In this document: one piece after another, positions 7,935-16,116 of the stretch | Numbering within the stretch: the stretch's first letter is position 1 | How the letters are laid out: every line of letters starts with the position of its first letter | DNA from: an uncultured Myxococcales bacterium | GTDB taxonomy: Bacteria; Myxococcota_A; Polyangia; Polyangiales; Polyangiaceae | DNA length: 55,079 bases | Assembly (NCBI GenBank): GCA_937872925.1 | Contig: CALMUT010000324.1 | Coordinates: forward strand, 1 to 55,079 | Direction of reading: 5' to 3' | Made by a program: the position numbers and the translations under genes | The notes under the pieces: generated by a model | Databases searched by the model: none | Seen by the model: the letters and a program-made list of their open reading frames with translations, nothing else | Told to the model about the DNA's origin: nothing

Positions 7935-9839
7935 CTACCGAGGTACCGGCGGTACGTATACGTCGTTGATGGTGCGCACGTTGCCACCCGCCGGGTAGCC
8001 ATAGGAAGCGTACCAGTCGGTGCCCCAGACGACGATGCCGAAGGGCGCGTCGCTCTTGGCCACGTGGCTACTCACGCCACAGTTTGCTACGGGCACGCCG
8101 CCGCGCATTAGGTCAACGTATGCAACTTCGTAAGTGCCCGCGGATCCGACGGGTTGCCAGCCCGTGATGTTGCCCAGGCATGCAACTTCGACGTCCTTGA
8201 AGCCGGAACCAGTGTTGAGGCGAGTGACCACAAGGTTCGTCGTGGAGTAGGTGGGATCTGTGAAAAACACGTAGCGATTGAGGAACTGCTGCGGCGGCAG
8301 CACCACGACCCAATCTTCGTCGCCCAGCACGCAGCCCGGGGGCACCAGGGGCGGCGGGTTTGCAGAGCACCCGGGTCGGGACGGCGGATCCTTCTGGATG
8401 CCGCCAGGCATGTAGTTCGAGATCAAGAACGGATGGTCTTTGTCTTGGGAGCGCACCACGAAGGGTTGCTGGGTCTGGAACTCCACGGTGTTGCCCGCGT
8501 TCAGCACGCTGGGCGCGCCGGGAGGCGGTCCGGGCTCGTAGGTCAGGGTGGTGCCGTCGACCACGCCCACGATACGGTGCGGCACACTCTCCGGCTGCAG
8601 GTTGTTGCGGCGCGTGTTGATCAGCGACGCGCGGTATTCTCCCCCAACAGAGCGCACCGCCGGGAGTTGCTGGTGGGTGGAGTCGTGCCCGCCATTGGAT
8701 GCGGTCTGCGTGGGCGCGACCAGGTAGGTGGTGCCGGTGAATACACCGACTGGCTTGTCCGCGGAGACGATCATGCCGTTCGCGTCGCCGAGCCACTGCA
8801 AGATCTCTCCTGCGCCCAGGGTGTAGGTTGTCTTGGTGCCTGCGGGCGCTTGGGCAACGCCGCCGCCGGCAGGGAGCGTCTTTTGCGGCACCACATCGAC
8901 TTGAGTGCCATCGACCGTGCCGACGATGTGCGCCCAGACTTTCCCTGGAAACTGCGGCTGCGCAGGGTCGCTCTGATCGTGCGGAGCCATCGTGACGTAG
9001 TTGGTGCCGTAGGCGGTGCTTGGGAACAGCAGCGTCGCGCTGGGCAGGAAGCTGAGTGCGCCGCCATAAGGCAAGATCGCGTATGCGCTGACGGGTGTGT
9101 CCGTGGTGACGTGGAAGGCCGCGCCGCGGCCACTCCCGACAACGGCGGCGTTCTGCGCGAGCGCCGGCGGTACCGGGCACTCCAGGGAAGACACGTTGTT
9201 CACACCGGGCTGGTGCGAGAGGAACAAGATCGCGACTTCGCCCGGGGGCAAGCCCGTGGCCGGGACGGGCTGGTATTGTACGTTCGGTACGTTGCCTTGG
9301 GGGATGCGAGCAAAACTGGTCACGTTGAAGTTCTGACCATTGCGCGTGACGTTGATCTGCACCGGGCGCGACCATGCGTTGGCTAGGAACACCGCGTAGC
9401 AAGGGCCGAGGGTGTTTTGCGAGTTAGCCCAGCCTTGCCCCGCGAATGGCGGATCCGGCGCGTAGAAGTCGCAACCCAGGTTTCCGCCCGCTTTGCCGGC
9501 GGCTTCACAGGCCCCGACGCATGCACCTTCGAAGCAGCCTTGGTCCGGTGGGCAGGTTTGTTTCACCACTCCGTTCTCGTCGACGACGGACTGCAGATCG
9601 GGCGTGCAGCCGATCTTGGGGCCTGTGCTGCCGTCAGGGTCGCCGCCGCCGGTGCCAATCACCGCGCCGGTGGCGCCGGTGCCGTTGGCGCCGCTACCGC
9701 CGGTTCCAACTCCCGCGCCGACCCCGCCTCCGCCAGCGACTCCGCTGCCCCCGCCCGTGCTGCTGCAGGCGAATGCGACGCCAGCGACGATGGCGGAAGT
9801 GATCAACCAGTACCGAGGGCCCAGGGAACGCGGCTGCAT
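7935..9839 (-). CDS. IgGFc-binding-protein-type surface lipoprotein
   Basis: 634 aa. A lipoprotein signal with lipobox region VAFACSS is followed by a Gly/Ala/Thr-rich linker (about 27-75) and a short Cys-rich knob (about 85-125). The rest matches the layout of IgGFc_binding domain proteins (PF17517): repeated beta-sandwich strands with motifs such as VLPPQQFLNRYVFF, FLISNYMPGG and a final GTDWYASYGYPAGG. These large proteins are frequent in myxobacteria; the name comes from similarity to the mucus protein FCGBP and the bacterial function is unknown, probably surface or matrix-associated. Start ATG 9839 fits the signal peptide. It lies 118 nt downstream of the sulfatase gene on the same strand. 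Confidence 0.84.
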   Translation of the reverse strand: MQPRSLGPRYWLITSAIVAGVAFACSSTGGGSGVAGGGGVGAGVGTGGSGANGTGATGAVIGTGGGDPDGSTGPKIGCTPDLQSVVDENGVVKQTCPPDQGCFEGACVGACEAAGKAGGNLGCDFYAPDPPFAGQGWANSQNTLGPCYAVFLANAWSRPVQINVTRNGQNFNVTSFARIPQGNVPNVQYQPVPATGLPPGEVAILFLSHQPGVNNVSSLECPVPPALAQNAAVVGSGRGAAFHVTTDTPVSAYAILPYGGALSFLPSATLLFPSTAYGTNYVTMAPHDQSDPAQPQFPGKVWAHIVGTVDGTQVDVVPQKTLPAGGGVAQAPAGTKTTYTLGAGEILQWLGDANGMIVSADKPVGVFTGTTYLVAPTQTASNGGHDSTHQQLPAVRSVGGEYRASLINTRRNNLQPESVPHRIVGVVDGTTLTYEPGPPPGAPSVLNAGNTVEFQTQQPFVVRSQDKDHPFLISNYMPGGIQKDPPSRPGCSANPPPLVPPGCVLGDEDWVVVLPPQQFLNRYVFFTDPTYSTTNLVVTRLNTGSGFKDVEVACLGNITGWQPVGSAGTYEVAYVDLMRGGVPVANCGVSSHVAKSDAPFGIVVWGTDWYASYGYPAGGNVRTINDVYVPPVPR

Positions 9840-9957
9840 CTGCGCATTCTAGCTTGAGCGGCTTCGCTCGGCGGGTCCGGCCGTCCAAATGCTCGAAATG
9901 ACGCCATTGTGTGGCGACTGAGCCTGCCGTCCAGCTGAGGTGAGGGTCGCCTTGCGT

Positions 9958-11937
9958 CTAATTCGCCACGGGGCAGACGTCGCCGATGCGTCTGCATACG
10001 GCGCGGCGATCCTCCCCGGCCCGCACTGCTTGCTCGATCCATGGGTGCACTCGCTGTTGCCAGCTCGGGTCGTTCCACAAATTCTTCTGCTCCAGCGGGT
10101 CCGTCGTCAGGTCGAATACCTGAGGCGTCGGTTGGTCATTCGAGACGATGACCTTGGTGCGCCCGCTGACCAAAAAGAACCCCTCGAGCGCCCACGCCCG
10201 AAAGGCGCATGTACTTTGCCCCGCGATCACGTCCGGGTCGGTTGTGGGTCCGAGCAGGCTGCGTCCGACGAGGTGGGGTGGGTTCAACAACGGTTCGTCT
10301 TGCAGTCCCAGCAGGTCGCGCACGGTGGGCAGGACGTCCAAGTTCTGCACGTTGCGCTCGTGCCAAGCGTCTAGCGCCTTGGCCCAGCCCGGATGCGCCG
10401 CCAGCACCGGCGGCGGAACGCGGATCCAAAACGGAACCCGCAGTGTCTGCTCGTAGTAGGCCCCCAGGCGGTCCGGCTTTCGCCGCGGCATCACGTTCTC
10501 GCCATGGTCCGATGTCGCAAGCACCACTGTGTTTTGGTCGAAGCCGTTTTGTTGCAACGCCTTCATGATGCGCGCGACCAGGTCGTCGATGTAACGCACG
10601 GCCATGCCGTAGCGTTCGGTGTCGCCGGGGGGGCCGCTGAAGGCAGGCGTGCCTGGCCCTGCCCAGCCTGGCAAGTGCGTGCCGTCGAAATGCACCACGC
10701 CGACGAACGGACCTTCCGTCTTGGCGAGCTTCTCCAAATGACGGACCGCCTCCTCCACCACTGCGCCATCGTCCGCCGCGGTACTCCCGCTGGGAACCGC
10801 CTCGGACAGCTCCGTGCCCGTGCGCACGTGGTCGACGTTGCCGTCGATGAAGTACTCGTCGAAATGACACCAGGAATAGGCTTCCGCGGCGAAAAGGAAC
10901 GTACGCGCGCCCGTCGTCTTGGCGACGGACCAGATGGAGTGCGCGCGCCCATAGGCGTCCGACGGCCCACCCGGTTCCACGCCGGACAAGATGCTCGGCA
11001 CGCTGGACTCGGTAGCCGTCGAATTGCTGCGCGCGTGGGGGAAGACGAAGAAGCCGTCTGCTCGGCGCTCCGGGAGGGAGGACTGGTAGGGCGAGACCTG
11101 CTTTGCTTTCAGGTTGGTGTTCGCGTAGTCCAATCCGTCGAACACCACATCGGCGCGTAGGGATTCGTGCACGATGACGAGGATGTTCGGCGGGATGGTT
11201 CCCGTTCGCTTCTCGAGTTTTGGACGAACCGGCGTCACCAAATGCCGCTTCGAGGTGCCGCGTGCCAGGGCGAACTGCACGATCGCGGCTGCGGCGTTGG
11301 CGTCGACGGGCAGCGGAGACTGAAAGCCGGGTGCGACCAAGACGAGTCCCGACAGCACCACGTAGCCGAGAGCCCGGAGTCCTCGAAGCAAGAACCCCGG
11401 GCGCGTGCGCGGCCTCTCAGACGGCGGCGGTGCCAGGAGCAGCCACGCGGCAGCGGCAGTGGCGGTCGCTGCAAGCGCGTCCTGCCACTTCAGACCCCAA
11501 GAGCCGAGCCGCACCAACCACTTCGGCTCGGACACCACGAAGTTCAGCACCTGCCAGCTCGGTGCTTGGTCGAAGTTCTGCAAGTAGGCAAAACTCAGCG
11601 AAAACAACAGTGCAGCCGTCAGCGCCGTTGCGATCCGAATCGCCTTGGCCAGTCTTGGCCGCGCAACGACGCGGCGCATCAGCACCGTGTACAGTGACCA
11701 CGTGGCCAGCGACCAGGCGATGCCCAGGGCATACAAAAGTGCATCTTTGGCTTCCCAGCGCCGGGGGTTCTCGTAGCCCGCCGCGCCCAATCGAAACACG
11801 AAGTCGGTGCAGACGAGCCCGACGGCAAAGGTCAAGGCGCCATGCGCACGAAGCCTTTCCTTCAGCGCGTTGGCAAAGCCACGGCCGGGCCGCGAGTCCT
11901 TCGGCTCGGTGCTCGTCCTTTCGACTGCCGGAGTCAC
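9958..11937 (-). CDS. Membrane sulfatase-fold hydrolase/transferase (LtaS/phosphotransferase-like)
   Basis: 659 aa. About five hydrophobic helices in the first 230 residues are followed by an alkaline-phosphatase-superfamily domain: PNILVIVHESLRAD (first metal-binding strand), a Ser/Thr-rich segment TATESSVPSILSG where the nucleophile should lie, and LATSDHGEN plus GAYYEQTLRVPFWIR (second metal site). No CxPxR formylglycine motif is present, so transfer of a phospho-group (as in LtaS/EptA) is as likely as sulfate ester hydrolysis. The GTG at 11937 is the probable start: it overlaps the upstream glycosyltransferase stop as GTGA, and GGAGG lies six bases before it. The coupling suggests glycan or envelope modification. 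Confidence 0.84.
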   Translation of the reverse strand: MTPAVERTSTEPKDSRPGRGFANALKERLRAHGALTFAVGLVCTDFVFRLGAAGYENPRRWEAKDALLYALGIAWSLATWSLYTVLMRRVVARPRLAKAIRIATALTAALLFSLSFAYLQNFDQAPSWQVLNFVVSEPKWLVRLGSWGLKWQDALAATATAAAAWLLLAPPPSERPRTRPGFLLRGLRALGYVVLSGLVLVAPGFQSPLPVDANAAAAIVQFALARGTSKRHLVTPVRPKLEKRTGTIPPNILVIVHESLRADVVFDGLDYANTNLKAKQVSPYQSSLPERRADGFFVFPHARSNSTATESSVPSILSGVEPGGPSDAYGRAHSIWSVAKTTGARTFLFAAEAYSWCHFDEYFIDGNVDHVRTGTELSEAVPSGSTAADDGAVVEEAVRHLEKLAKTEGPFVGVVHFDGTHLPGWAGPGTPAFSGPPGDTERYGMAVRYIDDLVARIMKALQQNGFDQNTVVLATSDHGENVMPRRKPDRLGAYYEQTLRVPFWIRVPPPVLAAHPGWAKALDAWHERNVQNLDVLPTVRDLLGLQDEPLLNPPHLVGRSLLGPTTDPDVIAGQSTCAFRAWALEGFFLVSGRTKVIVSNDQPTPQVFDLTTDPLEQKNLWNDPSWQQRVHPWIEQAVRAGEDRRAVCRRIGDVCPVAN

Positions 11938-13163
11938 GTGGAACCTCCTTGCACCACGCGCTCGAGAATGTCGAGCATGCGCTGCTCCACGCGCGGCCAC
12001 GCAAACTCTGCCTCGACGTAGCGGCGCCCTTGGGAACCTTGGCGGGAGCGCAGTTCTGGGTCTTCGAGCAATCCTGCCAGCGTCGTGCTGAAGGGCGAGG
12101 CGGCATCGTAGGCGTCGCCGCCTTCGCCACGCTGCGCGAGCCCCCGCGTCACGGCGCAGCCGCCGTTGACCAGCACGGACTTGCCGTGCGCCCAGGCTTC
12201 GAGCACCACGAGGGACAGACTCTCGAAGCGACTCGGTGCGACCACGAGCTCCGCGGCGTCGAATAGCGCGCGTTTTTCCGAGTCGCTAACGAAGCCGAGC
12301 ACTTGGATGTCGTCGCGTTCGGGGATGCGCGCGCCGGCGCGTCGTCCTGCCAAGAGCAAGCGCAGCTCGGAGCCGCGGTAGGAGCGTCCGTCCAGGCCTT
12401 GGAAGCTCAGGCCCGCGTGCTCTTGCTTGAACTTCACGAACTCCGCGCACAAGTCGCCGGCGCCCTTGGCAGCGGACAGCCGACCGACGGACAGCAGATA
12501 GGGTGGGGCGCTCACCTCGGGTCGGGCGTTCGGCGCGGCTGGCCCGGGCAGGTCGATCCCGCAGCCGACGATGGCATCCGGCAAGCTGTCCACGTCGAAA
12601 AGCCGGCGGACGAACTCTCGCTCTTCGGGCGTGTTGTAGACCAGTGCGCGCGGCGTCGAAAAGACGCGGCGATAGATACGCTGCGTGATCTGCGGCTCGT
12701 CGTGCGCGGTTGGAAACAGAATAGCGCGTTGCTTCACGCGCTCCATACCGTAGACGGTTGGGTAGTAGAGATACGTAAAAAAGACGAAAGCCTCGTAGTC
12801 TCCGGCGACCTGCGAAAGCCGGTCGAGTAGGCTTGGCAGGTACGGACCTTGCGCTACTACCCAAGCCGGCTCCAGTCGACTGAGCCGGGGGCCGCGGGTG
12901 GTCAGCAAGCCCAGGGCGTCGTGCAGCGGCGGGAAACGACGGAACGGTACAGCGAATCGCTCCACGCGAACGCCATTCAGCTGTTCCACCCCAGGCGCGT
13001 AGTGGTTCGCCCAGCTGCGATAGTCGAATGCGCAGCTCGTAAATACGGTGACGGCGTCCACCTCGCTGCGGCGCGCCAGGTGCTCCGCCATCAAGCGACA
13101 GTGCAGTTCTGCGCCGCCGTTGACGTCTTTGCCGTAACGCTGAACCACGAAAGCGAGCCGCAC
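11934..13163 (-). CDS. Glycosyltransferase family 4 (GT-B fold)
   Basis: 409 aa. Begins VRLAFVVQRYGKDVNGGAE, the usual first Rossmann strand with a Gly-rich acceptor loop of GT4 enzymes. The C-terminal half has LLSVGRLSAAKGAG and PSRFESLSLVVLEAWAHG, the EX7E donor-binding motif. It should transfer a sugar from a nucleotide-sugar donor to a glycan or lipid acceptor. GTG 13163 is preferred over 13355 because the upstream stretch is low-complexity Gly/Pro/Arg and the domain starts here. The stop overlaps the start of the sulfatase-like gene, so the two are translated together, probably in surface polysaccharide or glycolipid synthesis. Confidence 0.86.
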   Translation of the reverse strand: MRLAFVVQRYGKDVNGGAELHCRLMAEHLARRSEVDAVTVFTSCAFDYRSWANHYAPGVEQLNGVRVERFAVPFRRFPPLHDALGLLTTRGPRLSRLEPAWVVAQGPYLPSLLDRLSQVAGDYEAFVFFTYLYYPTVYGMERVKQRAILFPTAHDEPQITQRIYRRVFSTPRALVYNTPEEREFVRRLFDVDSLPDAIVGCGIDLPGPAAPNARPEVSAPPYLLSVGRLSAAKGAGDLCAEFVKFKQEHAGLSFQGLDGRSYRGSELRLLLAGRRAGARIPERDDIQVLGFVSDSEKRALFDAAELVVAPSRFESLSLVVLEAWAHGKSVLVNGGCAVTRGLAQRGEGGDAYDAASPFSTTLAGLLEDPELRSRQGSQGRRYVEAEFAWPRVEQRMLDILERVVQGGST

Positions 13164-13363
13164 GGCAGCAGGCCTACGCCCAGCGCCTCTCGGCGTCGAT
13201 CCCGGGCTTCCACTGCCCGCGCAAGGATCCCGGTGCCCGCTCCAAGGGGATCCCCCTGGGCCAGCTGCCCCAAGGTAGTTCGCCACCCTAATGCCTGCCC
13301 CAGGGTAATTCTGCCCGCCGCGGTCGCGAAAACCCCGAGAAATTCCACAAGACACGTTTCTTA

Positions 13364-13380
13364 TTGATAACGACTTTCAA
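13364..13380 (+). promoter_or_regulatory. Putative Fur box upstream of the iron operon
   Basis: A very AT-rich island in otherwise GC-rich DNA contains TTGATAACGACTTTCAA, an imperfect palindrome with TTGA/TCAA ends that resembles Fur operators (TGATAAT-N-ATTATCA 7-1-7 core; the core here is TGATAAC-G-ACTTTCA). It ends 36 nt before the start of the DUF4856 gene, whose neighbours encode imelysin and a TonB-dependent receptor, exactly the genes Fur usually represses. Recognised by eye only; no matrix score was computed. Confidence 0.55.
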
Positions 13381-13416
13381 TTGCAATAAAGGTCCATGCC
13401 TCACGGAGACAACATC

Positions 13417-14880
13417 ATGCGGCGACTACTAATCGGGCTTGTACTTTTGAGCGCGGCATCGAGCTGCGGAAACGACGAAACGGCAGCCGGAAGCGGCGGG
13501 GCTGGCGCGAGCGGCGGCAGCGGAGGCACGGGTTGCACCGGCGCCTACGCCTACGTCAGCCGCTACAGCGCGGACCAGAGCAGCGTGAGTCATAGCGGCC
13601 AGGCCTGGCGCCATGTGGCGATCCTGGATCTGACGTCCCGCATCGAGGGGCTCACGGATCGCATCGAAAAGAACGAGCTGCAGCCCGATGCCGGCAAGGT
13701 CGTTGCAGAGCTGGACTTCTTCCTGCGTTTCAACCCCGACAACGGGAATCAGCCCGTCGCGTTTCTGAGCGATCAGGCTCTGAAGCAAAAGACCTACGAC
13801 GACATCTCCAAAGACAAGAACCTGATCGACAAGCTCGCCGGTAGCGATACCTCGACGGACCACAAGGTGTGGAACGACGGCACGGCCTTCGTAGGTGCAC
13901 CGGGAGCCGCATCCCCCGCGGCGCTGGTCGACGCATGGTTCGCGGAGATCGAACAGAACGCCATCGACCACGCCAACGCACCCCGCAAAGGGCCCGATGA
14001 TGTTGCGTTGCCGGTGCACGTGACCGCGGACGGCCGAGACTTGGCTGAGCTAGTGCAGAAGTTCGTCACGGGTGCCGTCGCGTTTTCGCAAGGCACCGAC
14101 GACTACCTAGACGACGATGTTGCCGACAAGGGCCTGCTGTCGCCCAACACACGCGACGGCGACAGCCCCTACACCGTGCTGGAGCACGCTTGGGACGAAG
14201 GCTTCGGTTACTTTGGCGCCAGTCACGCCTACCCCAGCTACACCGACGAAGAACTGGCCGGAAAAGGCGGGCGTCCGGAGTATCTCGCGGGTTACCACGA
14301 CACCAGTTGTGACGGCGCTTTGGACCTGGCGTCCGAAGTGAACTTCGGACACTCCGTCAACGCTGGCAAGCGCGACTTCGGAAGCGCCGAGAGCGCAAAG
14401 ACGGATTTGACCAAAGACGCGTGGGAAGCCTTCGCAGAAGGACGCAGTGTGATCGCAGCCGCGAAGGGCGACGCGCTGACCGCGGACGAGCTAGGCAAGC
14501 TGAAGGAAGCACGTGACCGAGCAGTACTCGCTTGGGAAGAGAGCATTGCCGCAACGGTGGTGCACTACATCAACGACGTGCTCAAAGACATGGGCAAGAT
14601 GGGTAGCGCCGACTATTCGTTCACCGGCCATGCCGGACATTGGAGCGAGCTGAAGGGCTTTGCGCTGGTGCTGCAGTTCAACCCGCGAAAGAAGATCAGC
14701 GACGCCGACTTCGCGAGCTTGCACGAAAAGGTCGGTATGGCGCCGGTGCTCGAAGCCGAGGGCAAGGCCGCGCTGGACGGCTACAAACAGAAACTGATCG
14801 AAGCGCGCGCGCTCTTGGCAGCCGCCTACGGCTTCGCCCCGGCCAACGTTGGGGATAGCGATGGCAAGAACGGATGGTAA
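13417..14880 (+). CDS. DUF4856 lipoprotein, iron-operon partner of imelysin
   Basis: 487 aa. The signal MRRLLIGLVLLSAASSC has a lipobox (SSC), followed by a Gly/Ser linker. The body matches DUF4856 (PF16148): Ala/Lys/Asp-rich helices with the hallmark EHAWDEGFGYFG and later HAGHWSELKGFAL. DUF4856 genes typically sit next to imelysin and TonB-receptor genes and are thought to work in periplasmic or surface iron or haem handling; a biochemical role is not established. ATG 13417 is preferred to ATG 13396 because GGAG precedes it and the signal peptide starts there. The 3' end overlaps the imelysin gene by 7 nt. Confidence 0.83.
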   Translation: MRRLLIGLVLLSAASSCGNDETAAGSGGAGASGGSGGTGCTGAYAYVSRYSADQSSVSHSGQAWRHVAILDLTSRIEGLTDRIEKNELQPDAGKVVAELDFFLRFNPDNGNQPVAFLSDQALKQKTYDDISKDKNLIDKLAGSDTSTDHKVWNDGTAFVGAPGAASPAALVDAWFAEIEQNAIDHANAPRKGPDDVALPVHVTADGRDLAELVQKFVTGAVAFSQGTDDYLDDDVADKGLLSPNTRDGDSPYTVLEHAWDEGFGYFGASHAYPSYTDEELAGKGGRPEYLAGYHDTSCDGALDLASEVNFGHSVNAGKRDFGSAESAKTDLTKDAWEAFAEGRSVIAAAKGDALTADELGKLKEARDRAVLAWEESIAATVVHYINDVLKDMGKMGSADYSFTGHAGHWSELKGFALVLQFNPRKKISDADFASLHEKVGMAPVLEAEGKAALDGYKQKLIEARALLAAAYGFAPANVGDSDGKNGW

Positions 14881-16079
14881 CGAGACGCTGGCTTGGAAAC
14901 TTGGGCGCTGCTGTCGCCCTCGGCGCCATCGCTCTTGCGATGGCGTCGTCGTCTGCATGTGGTGAAGAAGGCGGCGGCGAAAAGCAGGGCGGCATCGAGC
15001 CAGCCCGCACGCGCGTGCTGGAAAGTTCCGCGCAGTGTGCGCTGGAAACGAGTCGCGACTTCCTGACCAAGGCCGACGCGCTCGTGAGCGCGGCCGCCGC
15101 CCTTGAGGCGGCACCAACGGACGCCGCCAAACTGAGCGCAGCGCAAACGGCTTGGCAGGACGCCATGAGCCAGTGGCAACGCGCGGAAATGATGCAGTTT
15201 GGGCCGGCCGCGTCGAGTACCGCTGCCGTCGGCGGGCAAGACTTGCGCGACGAGATCTACTCCTGGCCCTTGGTCAGCACCTGCCGCGTGGATCAGAAGA
15301 TCGTCGAGCAAGTTTGGCAAGGCCCGCTCGCGACGGAAGCTGTCAATGCCCGGGGCCTGGATTCCATCGAGTACCTGCTGTTCCACGCCGGCCCGGAAAA
15401 CGACTGCGCAGCAACGAACCTGATCAACACGGACGGTTCTTGGCAGGCGATCACCGACTTGGAGTCCCGCCGCGCCGCTTACGCGCATGCGGCCGCGAAG
15501 GACGTGCAAGCGCGGGCCCAAACGCTCACCAGTTCCTGGGAACCGGCAGAGGGCGACTTCGTTGCCAAACTGGCAGATGCCGGCAAGAGCGGGCCATACC
15601 CGTCGCAGAAGGAAGCGCTCAACGCGGTCAGCGACGCGCTGTTTTACGTGGAGCTGGTGGTGAAGGACGCAAAGCTCGCCAAGCCCCTGGGCATGACGCC
15701 AGAGTGCGTGGCGGCCAGCTGCCCAGAAACCCTCGAACACCAAACAGCGAAGCGAGCCAAACGCAGCATTGCGGACAACATGGCTGGCTTCGCACTCTTG
15801 TATCGCGGTTGCGGTCCTGGCGCGACGGGCTTCGACGGGCTGTTGCGTGACAAGGGCGGGGCTGCCGTGGCCGACAAGATCGACGCGGCACTCCTGGACG
15901 TGGACGCCAAAATCCTTGCCATTGAAGAGGACGACCTCGCCGAAGCGCTGGCCCAAGATCAACCGAGCGTGCTGGCGCTCTACGAAGCAGTGAAGCGTTT
16001 GACCGACGTGCTCAAGACCGAGTTCGTGATGGTTTTGGACGTGGAAATTCCGCAGACCGTCGGTGGCGACAATGATTAG
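14874..16079 (+). CDS. Imelysin-family (M75-like) lipoprotein
   Basis: 401 aa. A lipoprotein signal with lipobox SSAC (Cys29) is followed by a Gly/Glu linker and the two-helical-bundle imelysin domain. WQDAMSQWQ and GLDSIEYLLF are typical of the family; the second aligns with the GxHxxE signature but has Asp163 in place of His (GxDxxE). Imelysins, including EfeO/EfeM and IrpA, take part in iron uptake; peptidase activity is doubtful for many members. It overlaps the DUF4856 gene by 7 nt and is followed after 37 nt by the hydroxylase-receptor gene, so one operon is likely, under the Fur-like site at 13364. Confidence 0.85.
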   Translation: MVTRRWLGNLGAAVALGAIALAMASSSACGEEGGGEKQGGIEPARTRVLESSAQCALETSRDFLTKADALVSAAAALEAAPTDAAKLSAAQTAWQDAMSQWQRAEMMQFGPAASSTAAVGGQDLRDEIYSWPLVSTCRVDQKIVEQVWQGPLATEAVNARGLDSIEYLLFHAGPENDCAATNLINTDGSWQAITDLESRRAAYAHAAAKDVQARAQTLTSSWEPAEGDFVAKLADAGKSGPYPSQKEALNAVSDALFYVELVVKDAKLAKPLGMTPECVAASCPETLEHQTAKRAKRSIADNMAGFALLYRGCGPGATGFDGLLRDKGGAAVADKIDAALLDVDAKILAIEEDDLAEALAQDQPSVLALYEAVKRLTDVLKTEFVMVLDVEIPQTVGGDND

Positions 16080-16116
16080 CCCGGCACTCGCTTGCGGCGC
16101 GTCGCGGATCTTCTAG

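Noticed and set aside
8154..9386. Long plus-strand frame opposite the IgGFc-binding-type gene
   Set aside because: Arg/His-rich shadow without domains; the minus-strand gene is complete with signal peptide.
9854..9867. GAGCGGCTTCGCTC hairpin as a terminator
   Set aside because: Five-base stem without a T-run, and it lies between same-strand genes immediately before a start codon; too weak to call.
14826..15962. Long minus-strand frame (378 codons) opposite imelysin
   Set aside because: No recognisable motif, and the plus strand carries a clear imelysin gene in an operon.
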